A DNA stretch of 33,373 bases from Bacteroidales bacterium Bact_23 (GTDB lineage Bacteria > Bacteroidota > Bacteroidia > Bacteroidales > Lentimicrobiaceae): positions 1 through 33,373 of the forward strand of contig LUZO01000048.1 of NCBI GenBank assembly GCA_001603685.1, written 5' to 3'. This document shows positions 18,614 through 27,743 of this stretch, piece after piece; position 1 is the stretch's first letter; every line of letters begins with the position of its first letter. The notes under the pieces are model-generated. The model ran no database searches, was not told where the DNA came from, and worked only from the letters and a program-made list of their open reading frames with translations. The translations under genes were made by a program, and so were the position numbers.

Positions 18614-18621
18614 TACTTTTG
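18614..18621 (+). promoter_or_regulatory. -7 element TACTTTTG immediately upstream of the mntP-like start
   Basis: TAnnTTTG match ending 8 nt before the ATG at 18630. Confidence 0.5.
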
Positions 18622-18629
18622 TGCTTCAA

Positions 18630-19211
18630 ATGGGAATTCCTACGCTTTTTCTGCTGGCATTAAGCCTTTCGTTCGACTCGTTTGCCGTTTCGGTAAGCAG
18701 CGGGCTGATGCTGCCCGGTATCAGATTCTGGCGGGCCACCATCATTGCCTTTTCGATGGCTTTTTTTCAGGCTTTGATGCCGCTTCTTGGCTGGGCTGCC
18801 GGTACCGGCGTAAGGGAATACCTTGCCGAATACGACCACTGGATTGCGTTCGGGCTGTTGTCGCTGCTGGGAATCAAGATGATTACCGAAAGCCTGAAGG
18901 CGGATGAGGAAAGAAACGGATTCAACCCGCTGAAGCCGCTTGTGCTGTTTACCATCTCACTGGCTACCAGTATCGATGCCTTTGTGGTGGGCATCAGCTT
19001 CGCACTGATTGAAACCCCCGACACCCCCTTCTGGATGGCCATCCTCTTTCCGGTTTTCATAATCGGAAGCGTAACCTTCATCATGTCGATGCTGGGAATT
19101 CTTTTCGGCAAAAAAGCCGGAAGCCGGCTCGGAAAAAGGATGGAACTGCTGGGCGGTATCATTCTTATTGCCATCGGCCTGAAAATCCTGCTGGAAGATC
19201 TGTACTTCTGA
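18630..19211 (+). CDS. mntP: MntP-like manganese efflux pump
   Basis: Six-TM protein with LALSLSFDSFAVSVSSG and TISLATSIDAFVVGISFALIE, two-fold repeated motifs typical of MntP/YebN. ORF track starts at GTG 18621. Confidence 0.88.
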   Translation: MGIPTLFLLALSLSFDSFAVSVSSGLMLPGIRFWRATIIAFSMAFFQALMPLLGWAAGTGVREYLAEYDHWIAFGLLSLLGIKMITESLKADEERNGFNPLKPLVLFTISLATSIDAFVVGISFALIETPDTPFWMAILFPVFIIGSVTFIMSMLGILFGKKAGSRLGKRMELLGGIILIAIGLKILLEDLYF

Positions 19212-19293
19212 GTTCCCGAAAAGTCGGAAAGCCACCGTTTTCCGGGGTTCAATCCCAAACAGAATTCTGAAATCCAAATTCCTTACAATTCAC

Positions 19294-19301
19294 TATCTTT
19301 G
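19294..19301 (+). promoter_or_regulatory. -7 element TATCTTTG for glnS
   Basis: TAnnTTTG match 28 nt upstream of the ATG at 19330. Confidence 0.5.
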
Positions 19302-19329
19302 CACCCTTGAAAAATAAAACGCCAGCAGC

Positions 19330-21033
19330 ATGACTGACAGCAAATCTGTAACCGAAAATACCGGAGAAAACAAGACACCGGTGAATTTTATCCATGCAAT
19401 CATTGATGATGATATCCGCAACGGCAAGCACGGATCGAGGGTACATACCCGTTTTCCTCCGGAGCCGAACGGCTATCTGCATATCGGCCATGCAAAATCC
19501 ATATGCCTTAATTTTGGTACTGCCCTGAAATACAACGGCAAATGCAACCTCCGCTTCGACGATACCAATCCGGTGAAGGAAGATGTTGAGTATGTTGACT
19601 CCATCCGCTACGATGTCCACTGGCTTGGCTTCGACTGGGAAGGGCGCGAATATTACGCTTCGGACTATTTTCCCCAGCTTTATGAATTTGCCGAAAAGCT
19701 GATTCAGAAAGGCAAAGCCTATGTTTGTGAGCTAACAGCTGAGCAGATTGCCGAACAGAAGGGCTCCCCTACCCGTCCGGGCCAGGAAAGTCCGTACCGC
19801 AACCGCAGCATTGAAGAGAATCTCGACCTCTTCCGCCGTATGAAAGCCGGCGAATTTCCCGATGGCAGCAAGGTGTTAAGAGCCAAAATCGATATGGCAT
19901 CCCCCAACATGCACATGCGCGATCCCATACTTTACCGCATTATCCACACCGAACACCACCGGACCGGCAAGTCGTGGTGCATCTACCCGATGTACGACTT
20001 TGCCCACGGACAGAGCGACAGCATCGAGGGCATCACTCACAGCCTCTGCACCCTGGAGTTTGAGGTACACCGCCCGCTTTACGACTGGCTGATTCAGGAA
20101 CTGGAAATCTTTGCCCCTCAGCAGATTGAGTTTGCAAGGCTGAATATGACCTATACGGTTATGAGCAAGCGAAAGTTGCTGGAGCTGGTCAAGAACAACT
20201 ATGTAAATGGCTGGGACGACCCACGCATGCCCACCATTTCGGGGCTTCGCCGCCGCGGCTACACCCCCGCCTCCATCCGCAACTTCTCCGATATCGTGGG
20301 AGTTGCCAAACGCGAAAATGTGATTGATGTGGGTCTGCTGGAGTTCTGCATCCGCGAGGACCTGAACAAAACGGCCCAGCGTGTTATGGGTGTCATCAAT
20401 CCGGTGAAACTCATCATCGACAACTATCCCGAAGGGCTGACCGAGGAGATGCCATCGGCCAACAATCCGGAAGATCCTGAAGCAGGTATACGCAATGTCC
20501 CATTTTCCAGAGAGTTATACATTGAACGGGATGACTTTATGGAAGATCCTCCAGCAAAATTCTTCCGGCTGGCACCGGGTCGCGAGGTCAGGCTCAGATC
20601 GGCCTACATCATCAGGTGCGAATCGGTGGTAAAAGATCCGGAAACTGGCGAAATTACCGGGATTCACTGCACTTACGATCCCGATACGCTGAGCGGGCGC
20701 CCCGGCAGCAACCGAAAGGTGAAAGGAACCCTGCACTGGGTATCGGCCGCTCATGCCATCAAGGCTGAAATCAGGCTCTACGACAGACTATTTATGACTG
20801 AAGACCCCGAAGATGTACCCGAGGGAGAGGACTACAAGAAAAATCTGAATCCCGACTCGCTGAAGGTGATGACGGGATATGTGGAACCGTTTGTAGCCGG
20901 CACCAAACCTCTCGATAAATTCCAGTTCGAAAGGCTTGGCTATTTCTGTACCGACAGCGACTCAACCCCCGAAAAACTTGTATTTAACCGCACTGTGGCG
21001 CTGAAGGATTCGTGGGCAAAAACAAATAAGTGA
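19330..21033 (+). CDS. glnS: Glutamine--tRNA ligase
   Basis: [73 protein letters not shown]; GlnRS-type beta-barrel anticodon-binding C-terminus. Confidence 0.97.
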   Translation: MTDSKSVTENTGENKTPVNFIHAIIDDDIRNGKHGSRVHTRFPPEPNGYLHIGHAKSICLNFGTALKYNGKCNLRFDDTNPVKEDVEYVDSIRYDVHWLGFDWEGREYYASDYFPQLYEFAEKLIQKGKAYVCELTAEQIAEQKGSPTRPGQESPYRNRSIEENLDLFRRMKAGEFPDGSKVLRAKIDMASPNMHMRDPILYRIIHTEHHRTGKSWCIYPMYDFAHGQSDSIEGITHSLCTLEFEVHRPLYDWLIQELEIFAPQQIEFARLNMTYTVMSKRKLLELVKNNYVNGWDDPRMPTISGLRRRGYTPASIRNFSDIVGVAKRENVIDVGLLEFCIREDLNKTAQRVMGVINPVKLIIDNYPEGLTEEMPSANNPEDPEAGIRNVPFSRELYIERDDFMEDPPAKFFRLAPGREVRLRSAYIIRCESVVKDPETGEITGIHCTYDPDTLSGRPGSNRKVKGTLHWVSAAHAIKAEIRLYDRLFMTEDPEDVPEGEDYKKNLNPDSLKVMTGYVEPFVAGTKPLDKFQFERLGYFCTDSDSTPEKLVFNRTVALKDSWAKTNK

Positions 21034-21060
21034 TTTTTTGTCAATATTTTGCCTGAAAAG

Positions 21061-21093
21061 TTTGCAAATTAATTAAGTTTTTTACTAATTTTG
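21061..21093 (+). promoter_or_regulatory. Promoter for tRNA-Gln (TTTG-21nt-TAATTTTG)
   Basis: TTTG 21061-21064 and TAATTTTG 21086-21093, just 5' of the tRNA. Confidence 0.6.
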
Positions 21094-21105
21094 CAGCCCT
21101 GTAAC

Positions 21106-21178
21106 TGACCTATGGTGTAATTGGCAACACGTCTGACTCTGGATCAGAAGAGTCCAGGTTCGATCCCTGGTAGGTCAA
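21106..21178 (+). tRNA. tRNA-Gln (anticodon CTG)
   Basis: Manual cloverleaf: acceptor TGACCTA/TAGGTCA, D stem GTGT/ACAC, anticodon stem TCTGA/TCAGA with loop CTCTGGA (CTG), 5-nt variable loop, T arm CCAGG-TTCGATC-CCTGG. CCA is not encoded. Confidence 0.96.
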
Positions 21179-21188
21179 CAAGGTAGAG

Positions 21189-21222
21189 AAAGCAGTCAAA
21201 CATAGGTTTTGGCTGCTTTTTT
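21189..21222 (+). terminator. Intrinsic terminator after tRNA-Gln
   Basis: AAAGCAGTCAAA-7nt-TTTGGCTGCTTT(TTTT), 12-bp stem with one wobble. Confidence 0.85.
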
Positions 21223-21353
21223 CGTTTTCTAAATCTTAATTTTGTACTTCCCTTATTCGTTTACCGGTTCATCCTGCTTCCTGGAAACATCCGGATCGGC
21301 CGTCCATAAAAAGCATCTGCAGAAAAACAGCTCTTTTTCACATTTTTTGCAAT

Positions 21354-21361
21354 TATCTTTG
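21354..21361 (+). promoter_or_regulatory. -7 element TATCTTTG
   Basis: TAnnTTTG match 38 nt upstream of the ATG at 21400. Confidence 0.45.
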
Positions 21362-21399
21362 CCTTAAAGTCTGTTCCGTTCTCCCAAAATTCAAAATTC

Positions 21400-22476
21400 A
21401 TGAAGCGTTTAATTTCCATACTCCTGATTTTCAGCTCTCTGATTGCAAATTCCCAAAGTCTGCTGACTCAGGAACGGGCGTCGCTCTTTTCGAAGATGGC
21501 GCTGAAGTGCATTCATCAGGAGTATCCGAACAAGCCGGGCGAAGTGCTTGGCAGCGATCGCGATGCGCGACCCGTTCGCGATTACCGGCCTGCATTTTAC
21601 GGTTGTTTCGACTGGCATTCATCGGTTCACGGACACTGGATGCTGGTGAAGCTCCTGAAGGAGTTCCCCGGAATGCCCGAGGGCGCCCGCATCAGGGAAG
21701 CCATCGCCAGAAACATCACTCCCGATCATATTTCCGTGGAGGTAAGCTTCTTTCTCGACAGCAACAACCGCAGTTTTGAGCGCACCTATGGCTGGGCGTG
21801 GCTGCTGAAGCTCGCCACCGAGCTACACACCTGGGATGACCCTCAGGCACGGCAGTGGGAAACGGCGCTGCAGCCGCTAACTGACCTGATTGTGGAAAAT
21901 TACATCGGGTTTCTGCCCAAACTGGTCTATCCCATCCGCGTGGGCGAACATTCAAACACCGCCTTCGGGCTTTCATTTGCCCTGGATTATGCCCGCACCG
22001 TGGAAAATACCGCCCTTGAATCGCTGATTGTTACCCGCTCAAGGGATTTTTACCTGAATGATGTGAACTGCCCCATCTCATGGGAGCCTTCGGGTTATGA
22101 TTTTCTCTCGCCCTGCTTTGCTGAAGCCGAACTGATGGCCAGGGTATTGCCCGGAGCTGAATTCAGCAACTGGCTGCACCATTTTCTGCCTTCCGGCGAT
22201 GGCCACCCTTTGGCTATTCTGAATACTCCGGCAAAGGTAAGCGACCGAACCGACGGTAAGCTGGTTCACCTCGATGGCCTCAACTTCTCACGGGCGTGGG
22301 CCTATGCCATTATCGCCCCTAAGCTGAAACCGGAGTTGCGTGAGCCATTCTTTGAAGCGGCCCTAACCCATGTTCTGCACTCGCTGGAAGCCATCAGCGA
22401 CGGAAATTATATGGGAGAGCACTGGCTGGCTTCTTTTGCCGTGTATGCTCTGGATCAGCTGGACAAAATAAAATGA
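21400..22476 (+). CDS. DUF2891 family secreted protein
   Basis: Signal peptide MKRLISILLIFSSLIANSQS. Motifs CIHQEYPNKPGE, FYGCFDWHSSVHGHWMLVKLLKEFP, FERTYGWAWLLKLATEL, GEHSNTAFGLSFALDYA, SGYDFLSPCFAEAELMARVLP. Confidence 0.85.
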   Translation: MKRLISILLIFSSLIANSQSLLTQERASLFSKMALKCIHQEYPNKPGEVLGSDRDARPVRDYRPAFYGCFDWHSSVHGHWMLVKLLKEFPGMPEGARIREAIARNITPDHISVEVSFFLDSNNRSFERTYGWAWLLKLATELHTWDDPQARQWETALQPLTDLIVENYIGFLPKLVYPIRVGEHSNTAFGLSFALDYARTVENTALESLIVTRSRDFYLNDVNCPISWEPSGYDFLSPCFAEAELMARVLPGAEFSNWLHHFLPSGDGHPLAILNTPAKVSDRTDGKLVHLDGLNFSRAWAYAIIAPKLKPELREPFFEAALTHVLHSLEAISDGNYMGEHWLASFAVYALDQLDKIK

Positions 22477-22560
22477 TTCGCGGAAACAGGAGTTTTTACC
22501 AACTTGTGAAACTGAACGGGTGTTTCTTTGCAACCAGTTTTCAGTTTTACTGCCAATACA

Positions 22561-24222
22561 TCAAAACTGGAAATAGATAAACGGCTGGAAAGTAGCCGAA
22601 TAGGCCTGATAGCAGATCACTCCCGTGATTACGGCAAATCCGGCCTTTAGCGCAAGCGGGCTTCCGGCCCACAGATTCTCAATTCCTTCCTTTGCCCTTA
22701 CCGGCAGCCAGTGGGTAATGTATCCCAGCAACATCACGATAAAAACCAGCCTGTACTGGTCCAGAACCTTAAGGGCATTTCCCCAGTCCATGTTGGTGGC
22801 AATCTGCCGGTACCAGACCGAGATATGCTCCATGCTTTCACCCCTGAAATAAATCCTGGTGAAGGTAATGAAGGTGAAGGTCAGCATAATTTTCCACATG
22901 ACGGCCAGCCTGTTTTCCGACTGCTCCCAGGGGCTGATGCGGCGCCAGTATTTGTAAACCAGAATGCCAATTCCGTTCAGGCCGCCCCAGATAACAAACT
23001 TCCACGAAGCGCCGTGCCACAGACCGCCAATCAGCATGGTCAGCATTATGTTGATGTTTGTTACAAAATGCTTTCTGGGCTTTTCAAAATCTATGGCAAT
23101 AAGCAGAAAGAGAAATACAATGGGAATTATAATCAGGATGGCAGCCACACTCTTGAATGCCAGTAACACCCCTACAACAATCAGCAGGGTAATCAGAATG
23201 GTGGCCGGGGTCGCTTTCCTGTTTCCGCCCAGCGGAATATAGAGGAAATCCTTCAGGAACGAAGAGAGTGAGATGTGCCATCTGCGCCAGAAATCGGAGG
23301 TATTCCGGGCTTTGTACGGCGAATTGAAGTTTACAGGCAGCCTGAAACCCATCAGCAGCGCCAGCCCGATGGCAATATCGGTATATCCGGAAAAGTCGCC
23401 GTAAATCTGCAGCGAGTAGCCAATGAGCGCCATGATGTTGGTGAATCCCGAAAACATACCCGGCGCATCGAACACCTTGTCCATAAAGTGCATCGCCAGA
23501 TAATCAGCAAATATCATTTTCTTAATTAACCCTTTAAGAATCAGAAATGTACCTGAATTGAAATCCTGAACCGAGATAACGGTAGGCCGGTGTATCTGCG
23601 GGATAAAATCACCGGCGCGAACAATGGGTCCTGCAACCAGTTGCGGAAAGAAGGTGACAAACAGGCCAAAATCGAATATCGATTTCAGCGGCTCAAGTTT
23701 GCCGCGGTAGATATCCACACAATAGGTAATCGTCTGAAAAAGATAAAACGAGATGCCAATCGGCAGAATGATCTTATCCACCGAAAAGTAGTTTACACTC
23801 TGCACCCTGTTGCCCATCTCAGCCAGCCAGTGCGAAACCTGATAATCGGTGCCGAACAGGTAGTTAACAGAATCGACAAAGAAATAGGCATATTTAAAAT
23901 AGCTGAGAATAAACAGGTTAAGCGCCACGCTCAGGGAAACCAGTAGCAGCTTGACCGCCTTGCTTCCGGCTTTGCTGATGCCCGCACCCAGCAGAAAATT
24001 GCTGATGGTGGTAAAAATAAGCAACCCGACAAACAAACCGGAGGTTTTATAATAGAAAAAGAGGGAGACAATCAGCAGATAGACATTCCGAAGCTTGATT
24101 TTGCGATAGATTACCGCAAATATCAGGTATATTACCGTGAAGAATATCCAGAAATCGGCCTGGGTAAAGATGAGCGGAAACTCATCCGAAAAAGTAAATA
24201 TCTCCTTCAGCCTATTATTCAT
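22561..24222 (-). CDS. MBOAT family O-acyltransferase (AlgI/DltB-like)
   Basis: Multi-TM. GYSLQIYGDFSGYTDIAIGLALLMGFRLPVNFNSPYKARNTSDFWRRWHISLSSFLKDFLYIPLGGNR; catalytic-His motif GGLWHGASWKFVIWGGLNG. Confidence 0.95.
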   Translation of the reverse strand: MNNRLKEIFTFSDEFPLIFTQADFWIFFTVIYLIFAVIYRKIKLRNVYLLIVSLFFYYKTSGLFVGLLIFTTISNFLLGAGISKAGSKAVKLLLVSLSVALNLFILSYFKYAYFFVDSVNYLFGTDYQVSHWLAEMGNRVQSVNYFSVDKIILPIGISFYLFQTITYCVDIYRGKLEPLKSIFDFGLFVTFFPQLVAGPIVRAGDFIPQIHRPTVISVQDFNSGTFLILKGLIKKMIFADYLAMHFMDKVFDAPGMFSGFTNIMALIGYSLQIYGDFSGYTDIAIGLALLMGFRLPVNFNSPYKARNTSDFWRRWHISLSSFLKDFLYIPLGGNRKATPATILITLLIVVGVLLAFKSVAAILIIIPIVFLFLLIAIDFEKPRKHFVTNINIMLTMLIGGLWHGASWKFVIWGGLNGIGILVYKYWRRISPWEQSENRLAVMWKIMLTFTFITFTRIYFRGESMEHISVWYRQIATNMDWGNALKVLDQYRLVFIVMLLGYITHWLPVRAKEGIENLWAGSPLALKAGFAVITGVICYQAYSATFQPFIYFQF

Positions 24223-25510
24223 CGCTCCTTTTTATTAGTCTGATCAACGATTCCGGCTCTCTTCCGGTGCTTCTCTCCCACTGTCCGATAAGTGCGACGG
24301 CAAGCAGGTCGCCTTTCAGGTTGTAGCCGGTCAGGGTAAAGTGAATCCTGTCGTAAACCATCAGTTTCCGGTTATACCACCGCTGCGAAGAGCCCAGGCC
24401 ACCCATCACGGCATAAAAATCCCATACCGCCTGCCTGTGTTTCCTGGCCAGTTCATGGATTACCTGCTGCTGAATCGCAGTATTTTTATTGGGATATTTT
24501 TTTCGGTAATAGGAATCATTTGGCACCGTCAGCAAAATGGCGCATTCCGGATTCACCGCCTGAATAACGGAAATCAATGAATCGTAGTAGCTTCTGAACC
24601 TCTCTGCATCAAAATCTCTGGTGCTTGCGTCGTTTGTTCCAATGGAAATGATAAAAAGATCGGGTCTGAAAAGCTGCAGTTGCCGGTTGAACAGCGTACA
24701 TCTGGAATAACTCCTGAAGCTGGCGCCGTTTACTCCAATGGAATTGTAGGAAATGCCGTGAAATCCGTTCTTCAGTTCCATTCCGCTGAGACTCAGAAAA
24801 GCATTGTCAATGCTGTCATTTTTACTGATTAACAGCCCTGCACTTGAAACGGTATCGTAGAATTCAATATCGCAATAGCCTTTCTCCGGATTGAAAATCA
24901 GGCTCCTGAATTTCAGCAACGAATCGGAAGGAGCAACGGTATAACCCGAGGAGTCGGACTCGATAAAAAGCCTGATTTTATCGAAGGTATATGGTGCTTT
25001 AACATTTACCTTTCTGTTGGCTGAAATTCTCAGGGTGTCGGAATCGCCGTCGAGTGTAACGGAAATCCCGCACAAACCCCACAATCCGGAATCGCCGCTT
25101 CTGGACGACCTCTCGCCTTTCCACTGCTTTCTGTCGCCGGTAATGGCATAATTTGCCGGGTTATTGGTGCCGACCAGGCGGTAGGGAAAAATCAGCCCGC
25201 GCGCAGAGCCGGTAAATGGCGTGATGTTACGAAGATATTCTCTTACCCTGTTCGGATATATATCGGCCTGAATATGGGAGCCGCCGATATGAAATATCTG
25301 AATATCAACCGGGTACCCATTATACAAGCTATCAAGCTTATGAAAAAATCTGTTGAAATTTTCCGAGGAATCGGCAAAGGCGAATGTGTTGAACTCTTCC
25401 TTTATCAGGCTTCCGTTTACCTGCCTGATGCTATCCAGAATAAAGTGCTGGGCATTCAGCGAAGCCGAAAATAGAAGCAGTAAAAGTGCTGGTAGTATCT
25501 TCTTTTTCAT
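24215..25510 (-). CDS. SGNH/GDSL hydrolase-fold protein (exported), probable O-acyl transferase/esterase partner of MBOAT
   Basis: Signal peptide MKKKILPALLLLLFSASLNAQ. Block I variant IFHIGGSHIQAD, IISIGTNDAS, C-terminal DRIHFTLTGY (DxxH). Overlaps the MBOAT gene by 8 nt. Confidence 0.85.
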   Translation of the reverse strand: MKKKILPALLLLLFSASLNAQHFILDSIRQVNGSLIKEEFNTFAFADSSENFNRFFHKLDSLYNGYPVDIQIFHIGGSHIQADIYPNRVREYLRNITPFTGSARGLIFPYRLVGTNNPANYAITGDRKQWKGERSSRSGDSGLWGLCGISVTLDGDSDTLRISANRKVNVKAPYTFDKIRLFIESDSSGYTVAPSDSLLKFRSLIFNPEKGYCDIEFYDTVSSAGLLISKNDSIDNAFLSLSGMELKNGFHGISYNSIGVNGASFRSYSRCTLFNRQLQLFRPDLFIISIGTNDASTRDFDAERFRSYYDSLISVIQAVNPECAILLTVPNDSYYRKKYPNKNTAIQQQVIHELARKHRQAVWDFYAVMGGLGSSQRWYNRKLMVYDRIHFTLTGYNLKGDLLAVALIGQWERSTGREPESLIRLIKRSDE

Positions 25511-26949
25511 CGTTTCAGATCAAGGTAAAGGGAAGTAAAAAAGAGTTCACCTATGATGCGCGCTCCCTTTGGCGAAAAGTGGGTGTAGTCGCTGGCTGCA
25601 AGGCCCTGTTCCACCCATGCCGGCATGGAATTCAGGCCACCCATTGCTTTGTACATACTCCAGTAAGCCCATCCGTTCCTGATGCTTGTTTCCCTGAGTT
25701 TCTCATCCAGGTAGGGCAGCAGGGGATAGGTGACCATTTTACCGTTAATCATGGTACTCATATCACCCGGGCCTATAAACATGATCATCGCCTGTGGAAT
25801 CAACCCTTTCACCCGGTTTATGTTAACCGCAAGCGAGCGCATATAGTGATCAACTGAGAGCGAGTCCTTAAGATAGGGCACGGAATTTCCACCATACTGA
25901 AAAATAATGACTTTCGGATTCAGCTTCTGAGCCATAGCCCTGAAACTACTCATATTCAGTTTGTTGAATATGGTTCCCGAAGCGCCCCGCATGGCGATGT
26001 TATCCAGCATGATCCCCCTGCTTCCGTCAAGTGTAAGTCCGTAAACATCAGGGCTTTGCTCCGCTTCAAATTCCATGGTAATCTCTGCCGGGGTTCCGCC
26101 GGCCCTGATTTCTAAACAGTGGTAGGCACTGTCGGCGATAAGCGGGGTATGGCTGATCACCGAATCGTTGCTGCGGACAAGCACTCTGGCCGGTTTTCTC
26201 AGGTTTCCGTAATGCATCCTGATGTGGTTGTAGCGGCGAAGGGCAGGGTAGGAGCGGTATGAGGGTTTTATCCTGATAAAAGTGGATAGAGAGGATTTCT
26301 GTTTTTCAGCTGAATCACTGATAATTGCAGCCTTTCCGGTGAATCTGGAGAGTGTGGTGTAAAGGCCGTAGTTGTTGTTGCTTACCGGCTGCTGGGTCGG
26401 GTCAAAAATGGCATACCTCTCCCAGTTTTCACTTACGGTAACCTCAGCCGAAATCTGGTTATAAACCTGCTTCACCGGTATAAACCCCGGACCACTGCCT
26501 CCGAAAATGCCCTGAAGCCGGTGACGGAGATAGCCTGAAATGCGATCGCCCTCCAGTTGCGAATCGCCAAAATGCAGAATCCTGCATGATTCGCCTTCAA
26601 ACAGGGAGAGCAATTGCTGCGGAAAATCTTTGTCAGCCCCCGGATAACTGATTCTTTCCAGTTGCGAAGTATCTATTTTCGAGAAATCGGGAGGGGCGAT
26701 AACGGTTTCAACCTCGGGTGTACCTACCAGGGTAATGATGGTATCAACACGCACATTAACCTCTGCAACCACTTCATTATTATCACCCAAAAAGGTTTCA
26801 ATGGTCGGATACTTTATCATGGATCCGCCTACTGAAAACCCATCTTCGCTGCGCATGCCTTCCAATACTACCCGGCTACTGAAAAGCGTTGCCAGAAGCA
26901 ACCCACCCATCACCAGTAAAATGAAAAGTGCAATTTTCCAGGGTTTCAT
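25507..26949 (-). CDS. SGNH/GDSL hydrolase-like membrane-anchored protein
   Basis: N-terminal TM anchor KIALFILLVMGGLLLATLFSSRVV; block I ILHFGDSQLEGDRISGYLRHRL; FQYGGNS; C-terminal SDYTHFSPKGARIIGE (DxxH). ATGA-type 4-nt overlap with the next gene. Confidence 0.85.
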   Translation of the reverse strand: MKPWKIALFILLVMGGLLLATLFSSRVVLEGMRSEDGFSVGGSMIKYPTIETFLGDNNEVVAEVNVRVDTIITLVGTPEVETVIAPPDFSKIDTSQLERISYPGADKDFPQQLLSLFEGESCRILHFGDSQLEGDRISGYLRHRLQGIFGGSGPGFIPVKQVYNQISAEVTVSENWERYAIFDPTQQPVSNNNYGLYTTLSRFTGKAAIISDSAEKQKSSLSTFIRIKPSYRSYPALRRYNHIRMHYGNLRKPARVLVRSNDSVISHTPLIADSAYHCLEIRAGGTPAEITMEFEAEQSPDVYGLTLDGSRGIMLDNIAMRGASGTIFNKLNMSSFRAMAQKLNPKVIIFQYGGNSVPYLKDSLSVDHYMRSLAVNINRVKGLIPQAMIMFIGPGDMSTMINGKMVTYPLLPYLDEKLRETSIRNGWAYWSMYKAMGGLNSMPAWVEQGLAASDYTHFSPKGARIIGELFFTSLYLDLKR

Positions 26950-27125
26950 ATAGTCATATTCTCAATATCTGTAGTGGTTCCACAGAAGTTTCGGAAATTA
27001 TCGGCCGGCAATAGATGATTTCTGCCTATTCCCGACTGTTTCCGGAGTTTTTGGAAAAATTGCAGCTATACTACAACATTTTCTCAATATCTCAGCACCT
27101 GAATATATATTTTGTTTTAATACCG

Positions 27126-27144
27126 GATTAACGAGCTGTTAATC
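27126..27144. repeat. Inverted repeat GATTAAC-GAGCT-GTTAATC
   Basis: Perfect 7-bp arms with a 5-bp spacer in the intergenic region upstream of the SGNH-SGNH-MBOAT operon. Confidence 0.5.
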
Positions 27145-27170
27145 TGATATTTATTTCCAGGTAGAATATT

Positions 27171-27695
27171 TCAGTCTTCTGTGGCCTGTTCGTTATCTCC
27201 GGAATAGAGTTCCAGAAACTCATAACCATTTCCACAGTGATCGAGGAATTTGATAAAGTCCTTAAAATCAATAACCAGCGATGCGGTATTGTCGTTGGGA
27301 TGGAAGCTGATTCTGGGCAATTTCTTCAGGTTTTCATCAAGAAACAGATAAACATGATGTGCGGTATCATGTATCAGTCCAAAGGGTGAAACAGAGCCGG
27401 GGATAAGGCCAAGATAGCGATTCATGCGCTCGGGCGAGGCAAAGCTGAGCTTTCCCTGTTTCAGCATCTTTTCCAGGTCGTGAATTGCCATCGACTGGCG
27501 ATGGTCGAAAATTACCAGGTAATGCCGGTTTCCTTTATGGTTCCGGAAGAAAAGGTTCTTGCAATGAGAGGTTTCCTTGATGTCCTTCCAGTATTGCACC
27601 GCAATTTCAATGGTTGGTGCAGGCGGATGTTCATGGTACTCAAAGGATATTCCGAGTTCATCCAGTTTCCGGTAAAGCAGGGGATCTCCGTTCAC
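27171..27695 (-). CDS. YbaK/ProXp-family aminoacyl-tRNA deacylase (prolyl-tRNA editing PrdX-like)
   Basis: GISFEYHEHPPAPTIEIA...SHCKNLFFRNHKGNRHYLVIFDH...LSFASPERMNRYLGLIPGSVSPFGLIHD is typical of the ProXp/PrdX family. Confidence 0.88.
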   Translation of the reverse strand: MNGDPLLYRKLDELGISFEYHEHPPAPTIEIAVQYWKDIKETSHCKNLFFRNHKGNRHYLVIFDHRQSMAIHDLEKMLKQGKLSFASPERMNRYLGLIPGSVSPFGLIHDTAHHVYLFLDENLKKLPRISFHPNDNTASLVIDFKDFIKFLDHCGNGYEFLELYSGDNEQATED

Positions 27696-27743
27696 AATCG
27701 CAGTAAAGATATTTTAGTTCATAATTCAGCAATATCAGCCATT

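Noticed and set aside
18320-18629. Possible manganese (yybP-ykoY) riboswitch upstream of mntP
   Set aside because: I could not recognise the conserved core, and a TAnnTTTG element sits just before the ATG, suggesting a very short leader.
22509-22547. AAACTGAA...TTCAGTTT hairpin between convergent DUF2891 and MBOAT genes
   Set aside because: Stem is AT-rich with a 23-nt loop and a weak T tail; not convincing enough to call a terminator.
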